Positions 7,112 through 16,997 are shown, numbered from the stretch's first letter. The stretch is 51,201 nucleotides of DNA from CANJIV01 sp046330225 (GCA_046330225.1 JAXLTD010000013.1:1-51201), one strand, 5' to 3'. Program-made: numbers and translations. The notes: a model not told the origin generated them from the letters alone.

Positions 7112-8445
7112 CCAGCGTTCTGCTCACGAAGGACATCGACGAGCCCGGGCTCAACACGCTCGCCGTGTACGAGCGGCGCGGCGGCTACGCGTCGCTGCGG
7201 GCGGCGCTGAAGCTCGAGCGCCACGCGCTGGTGGCCGAGCTGGAGGCCTCCGGGCTGCGCGGACGCGGCGGCGCGGGCTTCTCGATGGGCAAGAAGGCCT
7301 CGTTCCTGCCGCAGGGCGCGATGGACAAGTACCTCGTGTGCAACGCCGACGAATCCGAGCCCGGGACCTTCAAGGACCGCGAGCTGATGCAGAAGAACCC
7401 CCATCAGCTCATCGAGGGCCTCATCATCGCCGCCTACGCGGCCGGGGCCAACCGGGCGTTCATCTACATCCGCGGCGAGTACCAGCTGCAGGCCGACATC
7501 CTCGACGCGGCGGTGGCCGAGGCGCGCGACGCCGGCTACCTCGGGGAACGCGTGCTCGGCTCGGACCTCACGCTCTCGCTCGTCGTGCACCGCGGTGCCG
7601 GGGCCTACATCTGCGGCGAGGAGACGGCCCTCCTGGACTCGCTCGAGGGCAAGCGCGGCAACCCGCGGCTCAAGCCGCCGTTCCCGGCCAACCAAGGCCT
7701 CTACCAGGGCCCGACCCTGATCAACAACGTCGAGACGCTCTCGAACATCCCCCACATCGTGCGGATGGGCGCGGCGGCCTACGCCGAGATCGGCGTGGAG
7801 AACTCGACGGGCACCAAGGTCGTCTCGATCTCCGGCAACGTGCAGCGGCCCGGCAACTACGAGGTCGAGCTCGGCACCCGCGCGCGCGACATCATCTACG
7901 GCCTGGCCGGCGGCCCGCCGGAGGGCCGGCGCGTGAAGTTCTGGTTCCCGGGCGGGTCGTCCTCGCCGGTGCTGCTCGAGGAGCACCTCGACCTCACGTA
8001 CGACTTCGACTCGATGGCGAAGGCCGGCTCGATGCTCGGCTCCGCGGCGGTGATCGTCGTGGACGACTCCGTCCCGGTCATGAACGTCGCTCTGAAGCTC
8101 GCGAGGTTCTACCGCCACGAGTCCTGCGGGAAGTGCACGCCCTGCCGCGAGGGCACGAACTGGACGGTCCACATGCTCGAGCGGATCGACCGGGGCGAGG
8201 CGACCCCGATGGATCTGGACATCATGGCCTCGGTGCAGGGCCACATCATGGGGCACTGCCTCTGCGTGCTCGGCGATTCGATGGCGATGCCCATCTCCTC
8301 GATGATCAAGCACTTCCGCCCCGAGTTCGAGGCCCACATCGAGGCCGCCCGGGCCCGTCACGGCCTGGACCCGGTGCCCGAAGGCCCCCTGCCGGTGGAG
8401 ATCGTGGGCGGACCGGAGGCCGGCCCCTACACGTCCGTGGCCTAA
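7108..8445 (+). CDS. nuoF: NADH-quinone oxidoreductase subunit F
   Basis: 445 residues; the NADH- and FMN-binding subunit where complex I takes electrons from NADH. GRGGAGF (52-58) is the NADH/FMN-binding Gly-rich loop, followed by CNADESEPGTFKDR and GAGAYICGEETALL. Cluster N3 ligands are Cys340, Cys343 and Cys346 (CGKCTPC) and Cys386 in HCLCVLG; Cys384 is an extra nearby thiol. The start ATG 7108 overlaps the nuoE stop. After the stop a 22-base gap precedes nuoG, the first real gap in the operon. Confidence 0.97.
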   Translation: MTSVLLTKDIDEPGLNTLAVYERRGGYASLRAALKLERHALVAELEASGLRGRGGAGFSMGKKASFLPQGAMDKYLVCNADESEPGTFKDRELMQKNPHQLIEGLIIAAYAAGANRAFIYIRGEYQLQADILDAAVAEARDAGYLGERVLGSDLTLSLVVHRGAGAYICGEETALLDSLEGKRGNPRLKPPFPANQGLYQGPTLINNVETLSNIPHIVRMGAAAYAEIGVENSTGTKVVSISGNVQRPGNYEVELGTRARDIIYGLAGGPPEGRRVKFWFPGGSSSPVLLEEHLDLTYDFDSMAKAGSMLGSAAVIVVDDSVPVMNVALKLARFYRHESCGKCTPCREGTNWTVHMLERIDRGEATPMDLDIMASVQGHIMGHCLCVLGDSMAMPISSMIKHFRPEFEAHIEAARARHGLDPVPEGPLPVEIVGGPEAGPYTSVA

Positions 8446-8467
8446 GCCCTAGGCTCCCGCGTCGCCC

Positions 8468-10948
8468 ATGCCCCGGCCCACGCCGAACCAGATCACGTTC
8501 ACCATCGACGGCCGCGAGGTCTCCGCGCCCGAGAACACGATGCTCGTGGACGCGGCCAAGCACGGCGACGTCGAGATCCCGGTCTTCTGTTACGAGCCAA
8601 AGCTCGGCCAGCCGGTCGGGGCGTGCCGGATGTGCCTCGTGGAGATCGAGGGGATCCCGAAGCTGCAGACCGGCTGCTCGACGCCGGTCAAGGACGGCAT
8701 GGTCGTCCACACCCAGACCGACCGGGTGAAGGAGGCGCAGCAGGCCGTCGTGGAGTTCCTGCTGATCAACCACCCGCTCGACTGCCCGGTCTGCGACAAG
8801 GGCGGCGAGTGCCCGCTGCAGGACATCACCTTCGGCTGGGGCGGCGGCACGAGCCGCTTCATCGAGCCCAAGCGGCACTTCGTCAAGCCGCTCGCGCTGT
8901 CCCCGCTCATCGCGATCGACCGCGAGCGCTGCATCCTCTGCTACCGGTGCGTGCGGTTCTCGCAGGAGGTCGCCGAGGACTACCAGCTCGTGCTCCAGGA
9001 GCGCGGCGCCCACTCGCACGTCTCGACCTTCGACGGACACCCGTACGTCGCGCCGTTCAGCGGCAACATCATCGAGCTGTGCCCGGTGGGCGCCCTGACC
9101 TCGCAGGCCTACCGCTTCCGGGCGCGGCCGTGGGACATCGAGGGATCGGGATCGGTCTGCTCCCTCTGCCCGTCCCAGTGCAACGTGACCTTCACCGTGC
9201 GCGACGACCGCGTGCTGCGCGTCCTGGCCCGCGACCACGCCGAGGTCGACGACGGCTGGCTGTGCGACAAGGGCCGGTTCGCCTACCAGTCCATCCACGT
9301 CGACGAGCGCATCACGACGCCGCTGGTCCGCGACGGCACCGAGCTGCGCCCGGCCACGTGGGAGCGGGCGCTCGACGCGGCCGCGGCCGCGCTCGGCAAG
9401 GCCCGGGGCCGCACCGCGGCACTCGCCGGCGGCGACGCCACGAACGAGGAGGGCTACCTTCTCGGCCGGCTGCTGCGCGAGGCGCTGGACTCCCCCGCGC
9501 TCGACTCCCGGCCGGGCGGCGCGCTGCCGCTCGACCTGCACCGGGCGCTGAGCGCCCCCGCGCTGCAGGCGGCCGTGCCTGATCTCGAGTTCGCGCACAC
9601 CGTCGTCGTGCTCGACTGCGAGCCGGTGCAGGACGCCCCGATTCTCGATCTGCGCATCCGCAAGGGGGTCCGCCGCAATCGGGTCAAGCTCGCGGTCGCG
9701 ACGAGCCGCCAGAGCACCCTGGACCCGAACGCGGAGCTGTCGATCCGCTTCGCCCCGGGCGCCGGCGAGGCGTTCGTCGCCGCCCTGGACGCGGCGCTGA
9801 CGAGCGACCCCTCCCTCGAGGCCCGCGCCGCCGCGGCCGGCGCGGACACCGAAGCCGTCCGCCGCCTGGCCGCCCTGATCTCGGACACCGGCGAGGAGGT
9901 CGTGATCCTGTGGGGCGAGCGGCTCGTCGCCGGGCCGCGCGGCGCGCACGCCGCCCAGGCCCTCCTCAACGTCGCGGCCCGGCTGCGCCTCGCGGAGATC
10001 GACAACGCTGGCCTGCTCGAGATCCCCGCCAGCGCGAACGGCCGGGGGCTGCGCGAAGCCGGCGTGCTCCCGAACGCCGGCCCCGGCTTCTCCGAGCCCG
10101 CCGGCGAGGGCGCCGACGCCCCCGCGATCGCTGCCGGGCTCGCCGACGGCACGCTCGGAGCGGTCTACCTCCTGAACACCGACCCGCTGCGCTCGCACCC
10201 GGATCGCGGGGCGTGGGAGCGGGCGCTCGGCGGCGCCACGCCGGTCATCGCGCACGCGTCGCTGCTGACCGAGGGCATCGCGGCGTACGCGACGGTCGTG
10301 TTCCCCGCCGAGGCCTACGCCGAGAAGGAGGGCACGCTCGTGCATCCGGACGGGCGCCTCCAGCGCCTGCGGCCCGCGATCGGCCGCCCCGGAGGCGTGC
10401 GGCCGGGCTGGCAGGTTCTCGCCGAGATCGCCCGCCGCCTCGGACTGGATCTGCGGGTCCCCACGGGGTCGGCGGCCACCGCCCAGCTGCTCGCCGCCGT
10501 GCCGTTCTACGCCGGCGTCACGCTCGATGCCCTCGCCGGCCGCGGTCTGCGCTGGCCCGAGCTCCCCGCCGCCGCCGCGCTGCCCGGCGCAGCAGCGGGC
10601 CCATTCGCACTGGAGGATCCGCCCAGCGCTCCGGCGCCGAACGGCGCGCTGCGCCTCGGGACGTTCCGGCCGCTGTGGGCCGCGCCCGAAGTCGCCGCCG
10701 CCCCGGCCCTGGCCTTCCTCACCGGCGCCCAGCAGGCCGAGCTCGCCCCCGCCGACGCCGAGCGGCTCGGCGTGCAGGCCGGCGATCCGGTCGAGGTGTC
10801 CTTCGAGGGCGCGACCGTCCGGGCCCGGGCCGAGCTGAAGGCGGCAGTGCCCGCCGGCTCGGTGTTCCTCGCCGACGGGATCGGCCCCGACGCCGCCAAT
10901 GCGCTGACGAACGGCGAGCCGCGGCTCGTGGAGGTCCGGCGCGCATGA
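8468..10948 (+). CDS. nuoG: NADH-quinone oxidoreductase subunit G
   Basis: 826 residues. Iron-sulfur ligands fall in order: [2Fe-2S] Cys41, Cys53, Cys56, Cys70; the His-ligated [4Fe-4S] His102, Cys106, Cys109, Cys115; a second [4Fe-4S] Cys155, Cys158, Cys161, Cys205; and Cys231, Cys234, Cys238, Cys266, which match the off-pathway cluster N7 found only in some bacteria. A molybdopterin-oxidoreductase-like domain without visible cofactor residues follows, ending in a dinucleotide-binding-like C-terminus. The start is ATG 8468. A TAGGCT lies 12 bases upstream, so an internal promoter is possible but unproven. Confidence 0.96.
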   Translation: MPRPTPNQITFTIDGREVSAPENTMLVDAAKHGDVEIPVFCYEPKLGQPVGACRMCLVEIEGIPKLQTGCSTPVKDGMVVHTQTDRVKEAQQAVVEFLLINHPLDCPVCDKGGECPLQDITFGWGGGTSRFIEPKRHFVKPLALSPLIAIDRERCILCYRCVRFSQEVAEDYQLVLQERGAHSHVSTFDGHPYVAPFSGNIIELCPVGALTSQAYRFRARPWDIEGSGSVCSLCPSQCNVTFTVRDDRVLRVLARDHAEVDDGWLCDKGRFAYQSIHVDERITTPLVRDGTELRPATWERALDAAAAALGKARGRTAALAGGDATNEEGYLLGRLLREALDSPALDSRPGGALPLDLHRALSAPALQAAVPDLEFAHTVVVLDCEPVQDAPILDLRIRKGVRRNRVKLAVATSRQSTLDPNAELSIRFAPGAGEAFVAALDAALTSDPSLEARAAAAGADTEAVRRLAALISDTGEEVVILWGERLVAGPRGAHAAQALLNVAARLRLAEIDNAGLLEIPASANGRGLREAGVLPNAGPGFSEPAGEGADAPAIAAGLADGTLGAVYLLNTDPLRSHPDRGAWERALGGATPVIAHASLLTEGIAAYATVVFPAEAYAEKEGTLVHPDGRLQRLRPAIGRPGGVRPGWQVLAEIARRLGLDLRVPTGSAATAQLLAAVPFYAGVTLDALAGRGLRWPELPAAAALPGAAAGPFALEDPPSAPAPNGALRLGTFRPLWAAPEVAAAPALAFLTGAQQAELAPADAERLGVQAGDPVEVSFEGATVRARAELKAAVPAGSVFLADGIGPDAANALTNGEPRLVEVRRA

Positions 10949-11973
10949 CCGTCCTCGCCGACGTCAACTACGTCGAGCCGTGGTGGATCCAGATCATCAA
11001 GTCCCTGGTGATCTTCATCGTGATCTTCAGCTGCGTGCCGCTCGTCCTGATCCTCGAGCGCAAGCTCCTCGGCCGCTTCCAGGGACGCTATGGGCCCAAC
11101 CGCGTCGGGCTCTACGGCCTCCTGCAGCCGGTGGCCGACATCGCCAAGCTGCTCGGCAAGGAGTCATCGCGGCCGCACACGTCGGTGGGCCCGCTCTTCT
11201 ACATGGCGCCGGCGATCTCGATCCTGACCGCCGTCGCCACCGTGGCGATCCTCCCATTCGGCGACGTGCAGGACATCTTCGGGACCGACGTCGGGCTCTA
11301 CGGGATCGATGTCGGCATCGGCCCGCTCTACGTGTTCGCGTTCGGCGCGATCGCGTTCTACGGCCTGATGCTCGGCGGCTGGGCCTCGGGCTCGAAGTAC
11401 TCGTTCCTGGGCGCGATGCGCGCTGCGGCGCAGCTCATCAGCTACGAGGTCGCCCAAGGCCTCGCGATCGTCGGCGTGATCATGACCGCCGGCACGCTGT
11501 CGCTCACCGAGATCGTCCAGGCCCAGGCGGGCATGTGGTACATCGTGCCCCAGTTCGTCGGGTTCCTGATCTTCCTGGTCGCCGGCTTCGCCGAGACGAA
11601 CCGCCCGCCGTTCGACCTCCCCGAGGCCGACGCCGAGCTCGTCCAGGGCTACATGACCGAGTACGGCGGCACGCGGTTCGGCTCCTACTTCCTGGCCGAG
11701 TACATGAACATCATCGTGATCTCGGGGATCGCGGTGACCCTGTTCTTCGGCGGCTGGCTGCTGCCCTTCGGCATCGACCCGCCGGGGTGGGTCGATCCGT
11801 TCGTCGTCCTCGGCAAGATGCTGATCTTCGTCTGCTTCTTCATCTGGATCCGGGCAACGCTCCCGCGCCTGCGCTACGACCAGCTCATGACCCTGGGGTG
11901 GAAGATCCTCCTGCCCTTGGCCACCGTGAACACCCTCGTCACCGCGATCGTCGTGGTCGCCGTCGACTCATGA
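10945..11973 (+). CDS. nuoH: NADH-quinone oxidoreductase subunit H
   Basis: 342 residues, about eight membrane helices; the membrane subunit that forms most of the quinone chamber and couples it to proton transfer. Diagnostic stretches are LILERKLLGRFQGRYGPNR in pieces (ERKLLGR, QGRYGPNRVG), LISYEVAQGL and FAETNRPPFDLPEADAEL (pieces AETNRPPFDL and PEADAELV). ATG 10945 overlaps the nuoG stop by ATGA. It ends 16 bases before nuoI. Confidence 0.97.
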   Translation: MTVLADVNYVEPWWIQIIKSLVIFIVIFSCVPLVLILERKLLGRFQGRYGPNRVGLYGLLQPVADIAKLLGKESSRPHTSVGPLFYMAPAISILTAVATVAILPFGDVQDIFGTDVGLYGIDVGIGPLYVFAFGAIAFYGLMLGGWASGSKYSFLGAMRAAAQLISYEVAQGLAIVGVIMTAGTLSLTEIVQAQAGMWYIVPQFVGFLIFLVAGFAETNRPPFDLPEADAELVQGYMTEYGGTRFGSYFLAEYMNIIVISGIAVTLFFGGWLLPFGIDPPGWVDPFVVLGKMLIFVCFFIWIRATLPRLRYDQLMTLGWKILLPLATVNTLVTAIVVVAVDS

Positions 11974-11989
11974 CCGTCAGGAGCCGCCG

Positions 11990-12526
11990 ATGAGCCCGTG
12001 GAGCCCAGGCGACGACGTGGTCGTGGTCCAGCGCGGCCCGCAGCCGGGCGGGCCCGCCGGCGCCTATCGCGCCTTCGGCGAAACCCTGCGCGGCCTGAAG
12101 ACCACGTTCGCCCGGATCGTCGAAGGCCCGGTCACGATCCAGTACCCGGAAGAGAAGGTCCCGGTCTACCCCCGCTTCCGCGGCCGCCACAAGCTGCACC
12201 GGTTCGAGGACACGGGGCTGGAGAAGTGCGTGGGCTGCTCGCTGTGCGCGGCCGCCTGCCCGGCCGACTGCATCCGCGTCGTGGCCGCCGAGAACACGCC
12301 CGAGAACCGCGTCTCGGCGGGAGAGCGCTACGCGGCCGTCTACGAGATCAATCTGAGCCGCTGCATCTTCTGCGGCTACTGCGAGATCGCCTGCCCGTTC
12401 GACGCGATCACCATGGGCCACGACTACGAGCTCTCGGACTACAACCGCGGCGACCTCATCTTCACGAAGGAGATGCTGCTCGCCGACCCGGTCGAGCGGA
12501 CCCCGTTGCGGACGGAGGGCGAATGA
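11990..12526 (+). CDS. nuoI: NADH-quinone oxidoreductase subunit I
   Basis: 178 residues; ferredoxin-like subunit with two [4Fe-4S] clusters (N6a and N6b) that wire NuoG to NuoB. The ligands are Cys80, Cys83, Cys86, Cys90 (CVGCSLCAAAC) and Cys125, Cys128, Cys131, Cys135 (CIFCGYCEIAC). A preceding GLKTTF segment is the membrane-associated helix. The start ATG 11990 has a GGAG about 8 bases upstream (11981-11984 region). It overlaps nuoJ by ATGA. Confidence 0.97.
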   Translation: MSPWSPGDDVVVVQRGPQPGGPAGAYRAFGETLRGLKTTFARIVEGPVTIQYPEEKVPVYPRFRGRHKLHRFEDTGLEKCVGCSLCAAACPADCIRVVAAENTPENRVSAGERYAAVYEINLSRCIFCGYCEIACPFDAITMGHDYELSDYNRGDLIFTKEMLLADPVERTPLRTEGE

Positions 12527-13167
12527 TCGAGGTCCTCTTCTTCGTCGGCGCCATCGGCGCCATCGCCGGCGCCATCGGGGTCATCGCCCTGAGCAACCCG
12601 TTCTACAGCGTGCTCGCGCTCGTCGTGCACCTCGTCTCGCTGTCGCTGCTCTTCCTCCTCCTCGAGGCCCAGTTCGTCGCCGCCGCGCAGGTCATCGTCT
12701 ACGCCGGCGCCGTGATGGTGCTCTACGTCTTCGTCGTCGCCTACGTCGGCGGCCAAGACGAGCCGGTGCGCCCGCCCAGCCGACTCCTGAACATGCTCGC
12801 GCCGCTGTTCGGCGCGATCCTCTTCGTCGAGCTGTGCATGGCGACGCTCGGCGCCGGCCTCCAGGCGATCGACAGCGAGGGGGCGAGCCTCGGCGCCAAC
12901 TACGGCGAGCCGTCGCAGATCGGCCGGCTCCTGCTCACGAAGTTCCTGCTCCCGTTCGAGCTCGCCTCCTTCCTGCTGCTCGTCGCGGCGGTCGGCGCGG
13001 TGATCCTGGCCCGCCGGCGGCGCGGGCTCGAGCTGCCGAGCGAGGACCGCCGGCCGCTCGACCTGCCGCGGCCGATGAGCACCGGGACGACCGCCGAGGC
13101 GGTCGGGGGCGCTGGCGGCGCCGCCGAGCTCGAGCCCGCCGGCCCGACGCGGGAGGGCGGCTGGTGA
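12523..13167 (+). CDS. nuoJ: NADH-quinone oxidoreductase subunit J
   Basis: 214 residues with five membrane helices in the first 168, ending in a polar tail rich in Gly, Ala and Glu. NuoJ is part of the membrane arm next to NuoK. AQFVAAAQVIVYAGAVMVLY in the third helix (around residue 50) is the family signature, with the pi-bulge Gly region. ATG 12523 overlaps nuoI, and the nuoK start overlaps the nuoJ stop. Confidence 0.95.
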   Translation: MIEVLFFVGAIGAIAGAIGVIALSNPFYSVLALVVHLVSLSLLFLLLEAQFVAAAQVIVYAGAVMVLYVFVVAYVGGQDEPVRPPSRLLNMLAPLFGAILFVELCMATLGAGLQAIDSEGASLGANYGEPSQIGRLLLTKFLLPFELASFLLLVAAVGAVILARRRRGLELPSEDRRPLDLPRPMSTGTTAEAVGGAGGAAELEPAGPTREGGW

Positions 13168-13463
13168 ACATCGGCTGGTACCTCGCCGTCTCGGCCCTGA
13201 TCTTCGCGCTCGGCGCGACCGGGGTGCTCATCAAGCGCAACCCGCTCGTGATCCTCCTGTGCCTCGAGCTCATGCTCAACGCCGGCAACCTCGCCCTGAT
13301 CGGCTTCTCGCGCATGTGGGGCAACGGGGACGGCGAGATCTTCGCGATCGTCGTCATGGTCGTCGCCGCCTGCGAGGTGACCGTCGGCCTCGGCCTGATC
13401 GTCGCGCTCTACCGGCGCCGGCTTCCCGTTGACGTCGACGAGCTCTCGGAGCTGCACGGATGA
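13164..13463 (+). CDS. nuoK: NADH-quinone oxidoreductase subunit K
   Basis: 99 residues, three membrane helices. The two membrane-embedded glutamates of the proton path are present: one in LLCLELMLNAGNLAL and one in VAACEVTVGLGLIVAL. Length matches the family (about 100). GTG 13164 forms a GTGA overlap with nuoJ, and the stop overlaps the nuoL start. Confidence 0.96.
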   Translation: MNIGWYLAVSALIFALGATGVLIKRNPLVILLCLELMLNAGNLALIGFSRMWGNGDGEIFAIVVMVVAACEVTVGLGLIVALYRRRLPVDVDELSELHG

Positions 13464-15478
13464 GCGTCACCACGTCCGCCTGGCTCGTCCTCGCCCTGCC
13501 GCTGCTCGGGGCGATCGTGATCGGCCTGGGCTACCGCGTGTGGCCCGGACGCACGCCGGGGATCATCGGGACGCTGGCGATCTTCTCCGCCTTCGTGTTC
13601 GCGGTCATCACGCTCGTGAACCTGCAGGACCGCCCCGAGGACGCCCGCCAGGTCGCCTCGACGCTCTACGACTACGCGAACACGTTCGGCGTCGACGCGA
13701 ACTTCACGATCCTCGTCGACCCGCTCTCGGTCTACATGATGCTCGTCGTCACCGGCATCTCGACGATGATCCACCTGTACTCGGTGAGCTACCTCTGGGA
13801 GGACAAGGGGTACAACCGGTTCTTCGGGTACCTGAACTTCTTCGTCTTCTCGATGCTGATGCTCGTGCTGGCGGGGAACTTCCTGTTCCTCATCGTCGGC
13901 TGGGCGTTCGTGGGCGCGGCGTCCTACCTGCTGATCTCGTTCTGGTACCGGCGCACCACGGCGACGAAGGCCGGCATCAAGGCGTTCGTCATCAACGTCG
14001 TGGGCGACGTCGGGCTCACGCTCGGCGTCTACTTCATCTTCCGCCACACCGCGACGCTGGACTATCTCGCGACCTTCCAGACTGTCGACGAGGTGTTTAC
14101 GAAGAACAGCGGCGACCTCGTGGCCGGCTGCTGCCTGCTCCTCGTCGGCGCGTTCGCGAAGTCCGCCCAGATCCCGCTGCACACGTGGCTTCCCGACGCG
14201 ATGGAGGGCCCGACGCCGGTGTCGGCCCTCATCCACGCCGCCACCATGGTCACCGCGGGCGTCTACCTCATCGCGCGCATGTGGCCGCTCTTCGAGCGGG
14301 CGCCCCACGCGGCGAACGTCGGCGCGATCATCGGCTGCCTGACGCTGTTCGTCGCCGCGACGATCGCGCTGTCGCAGACCGACCTCAAGCGGGTCATCGC
14401 CTACTCGACGATGTCCCAGATCGGCTACATGATCATGGCCGTCTCGGCCGGCGCCTACGTCGCCGGGATGTTCCACCTCATGACGCACGCCTTCTTCAAG
14501 GCGCTCCTCTTCATGGCGGCCGGCTCGATCATCGGGGCGATGGCCGGCATCCAGGACCTCAACCGGATGTCGGGATTCCGCAAAGCCATGCCGTTCACGC
14601 TGGGATGCTTCATCATCGGCGGCCTCGCGCTGTCCGGCGTGCCCCCGTTCTCGGGCTTCTTCTCCAAGGACGAGATCCTCGCCTACGTCGGCAGCCGCGG
14701 CTCGTGGTTCGTCGTCCTCTACGTCGTCGGCTACATCGGCGCGTTCCTCACCGCCGTCTACACCTTCCGCATGATCTTCCGCGCCTTCTGGGGCTCGCCC
14801 TGCCCGGAGGCAAAGGAACTCGAGGGCGGCCACCTGCACCACGCGGACGGCCCGCCGATCAACCCGGCCACCGGCGAGGAGGAGGACACCGACGTCGGCT
14901 TCCCCGGACCCGGCCACTTCATCGCCGAGCGCTCGCTCCCGATGAAGGTCGCGATGGGCGTGCTGGCCTTCGGGGCGACGTTCGCCGGCCTGCTCCAGAT
15001 CCCGTACGTCGATCACGTGATCGAGAACTTCCTCGCCCCGACGTTCGCCGACTCGACGCTGTTCGAGACGGTCAAGCCCTCGGACGCGCTGACGAACTTC
15101 GGCCTCGTGCTCGGCACGGTCATCGGCCTGTCCGGCATTGCGCTCGCCTACTTGCTGTGGGTGCGGCGGCCCGAGCTGCCGGGCAAGATCCGGGCCCGAA
15201 TCGGGCCGCTCTACGAGCTCTCCTTCCACAAGTGGTGGTTCGACGAGGCGATCGACTTCCTCGTGGTGCGGCCCGCCGCGGCGATCGGGCGCTTCGCCCA
15301 GCGGACGTTCGAGCGCGTCGTCGTGGACGGCCTGTTCGTCAACGCGCCGACTGGCCTGGTGCGCGTCGGCTCCGCGGCCGTGCGCTCGGTGCAGAGCGGC
15401 GCGCTGCGCGCCTACGCGGCGCTGCTCATCCTCGGCCTGGCCGGCGTGGCCCTCTACTTCCTGATCGTGGCGAACTGA
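13460..15478 (+). CDS. nuoL: NADH-quinone oxidoreductase subunit L
   Basis: 672 residues; the distal antiporter-like proton pump, with about sixteen helices including the C-terminal lateral helix region. Proton-path residues lie in SAQIPLHTWLPDAMEGPTPV (pieces QIPLHTWLPDAM and PTPVSALIHAATMVTAG) and in the downstream Lys/His helices (LMTHAFFKALLF). A hydrophilic insert at about residues 450-480 (His- and Glu-rich) sits between helices. ATG 13460 overlaps nuoK. The very long open frames on the opposite strand here are antisense shadows. Confidence 0.97.
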   Translation: MSVTTSAWLVLALPLLGAIVIGLGYRVWPGRTPGIIGTLAIFSAFVFAVITLVNLQDRPEDARQVASTLYDYANTFGVDANFTILVDPLSVYMMLVVTGISTMIHLYSVSYLWEDKGYNRFFGYLNFFVFSMLMLVLAGNFLFLIVGWAFVGAASYLLISFWYRRTTATKAGIKAFVINVVGDVGLTLGVYFIFRHTATLDYLATFQTVDEVFTKNSGDLVAGCCLLLVGAFAKSAQIPLHTWLPDAMEGPTPVSALIHAATMVTAGVYLIARMWPLFERAPHAANVGAIIGCLTLFVAATIALSQTDLKRVIAYSTMSQIGYMIMAVSAGAYVAGMFHLMTHAFFKALLFMAAGSIIGAMAGIQDLNRMSGFRKAMPFTLGCFIIGGLALSGVPPFSGFFSKDEILAYVGSRGSWFVVLYVVGYIGAFLTAVYTFRMIFRAFWGSPCPEAKELEGGHLHHADGPPINPATGEEEDTDVGFPGPGHFIAERSLPMKVAMGVLAFGATFAGLLQIPYVDHVIENFLAPTFADSTLFETVKPSDALTNFGLVLGTVIGLSGIALAYLLWVRRPELPGKIRARIGPLYELSFHKWWFDEAIDFLVVRPAAAIGRFAQRTFERVVVDGLFVNAPTGLVRVGSAAVRSVQSGALRAYAALLILGLAGVALYFLIVAN

Positions 15479-15479
15479 C

Positions 15480-16997
15480 GTGATCCCGCTCTCGATCCTC
15501 ATCTGGCTGCCCCTCGCCGTCGCGCTCGGCGCCGCGCTCCTGCCCAAGGCGGTCGCACCGAAGGTCGTCCTGGCCGGCACCGTCGCGACGCTGGCCATCG
15601 CGATCTCGCTCGTCGCGGACTTCGACTCGGCGAAGGTCGGGCTTCAGGACCTGACCGACCGGATGTGGATCCCGGCCCTGGGGATCCACTACAAGCTGGG
15701 CATCGACGGCCTCAACGTCTGGCTCGTCGCCCTCACGGCGTTCTCGTTCGTCGTCACGACCGGCTTCTCGGTGGCCCGCGAGTGGGACCGTCCGAAGTCC
15801 TTCTACTTCCACATCGGGCTGGCCGAGACCGCCGTGCTCGGCGCGCTCGTCGCCCAGGATCTCGCGCTCTTCGTCCTCTTCTTCGACCTCATGCTCGTCC
15901 CGTTCTTCTTCCTGACCGGGATGTGGGGGCAGGGCGACCGCGTCCGGGCGACCCAGAAGATGGTCATCTACACCCTGGTCGGCTCGCTGCTGATGCTGAG
16001 CGCCGCCGTGGCGCTCGCGGTGCTCAGCGCCCAGGGGAGCCAGCCGCTGAGCTTCGCCTTCTCCGATCTCGTGCGGGTGGGCCTGCCGGTCGGGACCCAG
16101 GAGCTCATCTTCATCGGGTTCGCCGCGGCGTTCCTCGTGAAGATGCCGCTGTTCCCGTTGCACGGCTGGATGCCCGACGGCTACGGCGCGATGCCGCTCC
16201 CGGTCCTGGCGATCTTCTCCGGGGTGCTGTCGAAGGTCGCGGCGTACGGGTTCCTGCGGATCGTCCTGCCGATCCTGCCCGACGCCTCCCGCGAGTATCA
16301 GGAGATCCTGCTGCTCATCGCGCTGGCCTCGATCCTCTACGGGTCGGTGATGGCGTTCACGACCACGAACGTCCGGCTGATCCTCGGCTACTCGTCCGTG
16401 GCGCAGCTCGGCTTCATCACTCTCGGGATCTTCTCGCTCGACCCGCGCGGCGCCCAGGGCGCGCTGCTGCAGATGGTCAACCACGGCGTGGTCACCGTCG
16501 CGCTGTTCCTGATCCTCGCGGTCGTCGCCGCCCGTGCCGGCGGCTCGCCGCGGCTGCAGGACATGGGCGGAATCGCGTTCCGAGCGCCGCTCCTGGCAAC
16601 GATCTTCCTCATCGCCGCGCTCGCGAACCTCGCCATGCCCGGATCGTCGAACTTCGTCGGCGAGTTCTACATCCTGCTCGGCACGTTCGAGGCCAAGACG
16701 GCCATCGCGATCGTCGCCTTCCTCGGCGTCGCCGCGGCCAGTGTCTACACGCTGCGAGCGTTCATCCGGGCGATGCACAATCGGGTCGGGCCGCGGGTGC
16801 GCTCACGCGAACTGTCGCTGGCCGACGGGCTGGCGATCGTGCCGGCGATCGTCGTGATCCTCGCCCTCGCCGTCTATCCGCAGCTGCCGCTGAAGGACAG
16901 CCAGCCCGCGATCAAGCGCACGATCGCCGCCTCGAAGCTGACCGTCGACAAGCCGGCGCCGACGCGGGCCCAGGTTCCGGGAGGCACGGGCCAGTGA
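15480..16997 (+). CDS. nuoM: NADH-quinone oxidoreductase subunit M
   Basis: 505 residues; second antiporter-like proton pump of complex I. The pump helix reads KMPLFPLHGWMPDGYGAMPL, then SGVLSKVAAYGFLRI. The Lys, His and final Lys are kept, while the usual A-H-x-E-A-P-T after the W-x-P-D has become GYGAMPLP, so this is a diverged version of the loop. The start is GTG 15480, one base after the nuoL stop. The stop overlaps nuoN by 4 bases. Confidence 0.96.
   Translation: MIPLSILIWLPLAVALGAALLPKAVAPKVVLAGTVATLAIAISLVADFDSAKVGLQDLTDRMWIPALGIHYKLGIDGLNVWLVALTAFSFVVTTGFSVAREWDRPKSFYFHIGLAETAVLGALVAQDLALFVLFFDLMLVPFFFLTGMWGQGDRVRATQKMVIYTLVGSLLMLSAAVALAVLSAQGSQPLSFAFSDLVRVGLPVGTQELIFIGFAAAFLVKMPLFPLHGWMPDGYGAMPLPVLAIFSGVLSKVAAYGFLRIVLPILPDASREYQEILLLIALASILYGSVMAFTTTNVRLILGYSSVAQLGFITLGIFSLDPRGAQGALLQMVNHGVVTVALFLILAVVAARAGGSPRLQDMGGIAFRAPLLATIFLIAALANLAMPGSSNFVGEFYILLGTFEAKTAIAIVAFLGVAAASVYTLRAFIRAMHNRVGPRVRSRELSLADGLAIVPAIVVILALAVYPQLPLKDSQPAIKRTIAASKLTVDKPAPTRAQVPGGTGQ

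Noticed and set aside
13409..15598. 729-residue open frame antisense to nuoL
   Set aside because: High GC removes stops on the opposite strand; the plus-strand frame is an unmistakable NuoL and the antisense product is charged low-complexity sequence.
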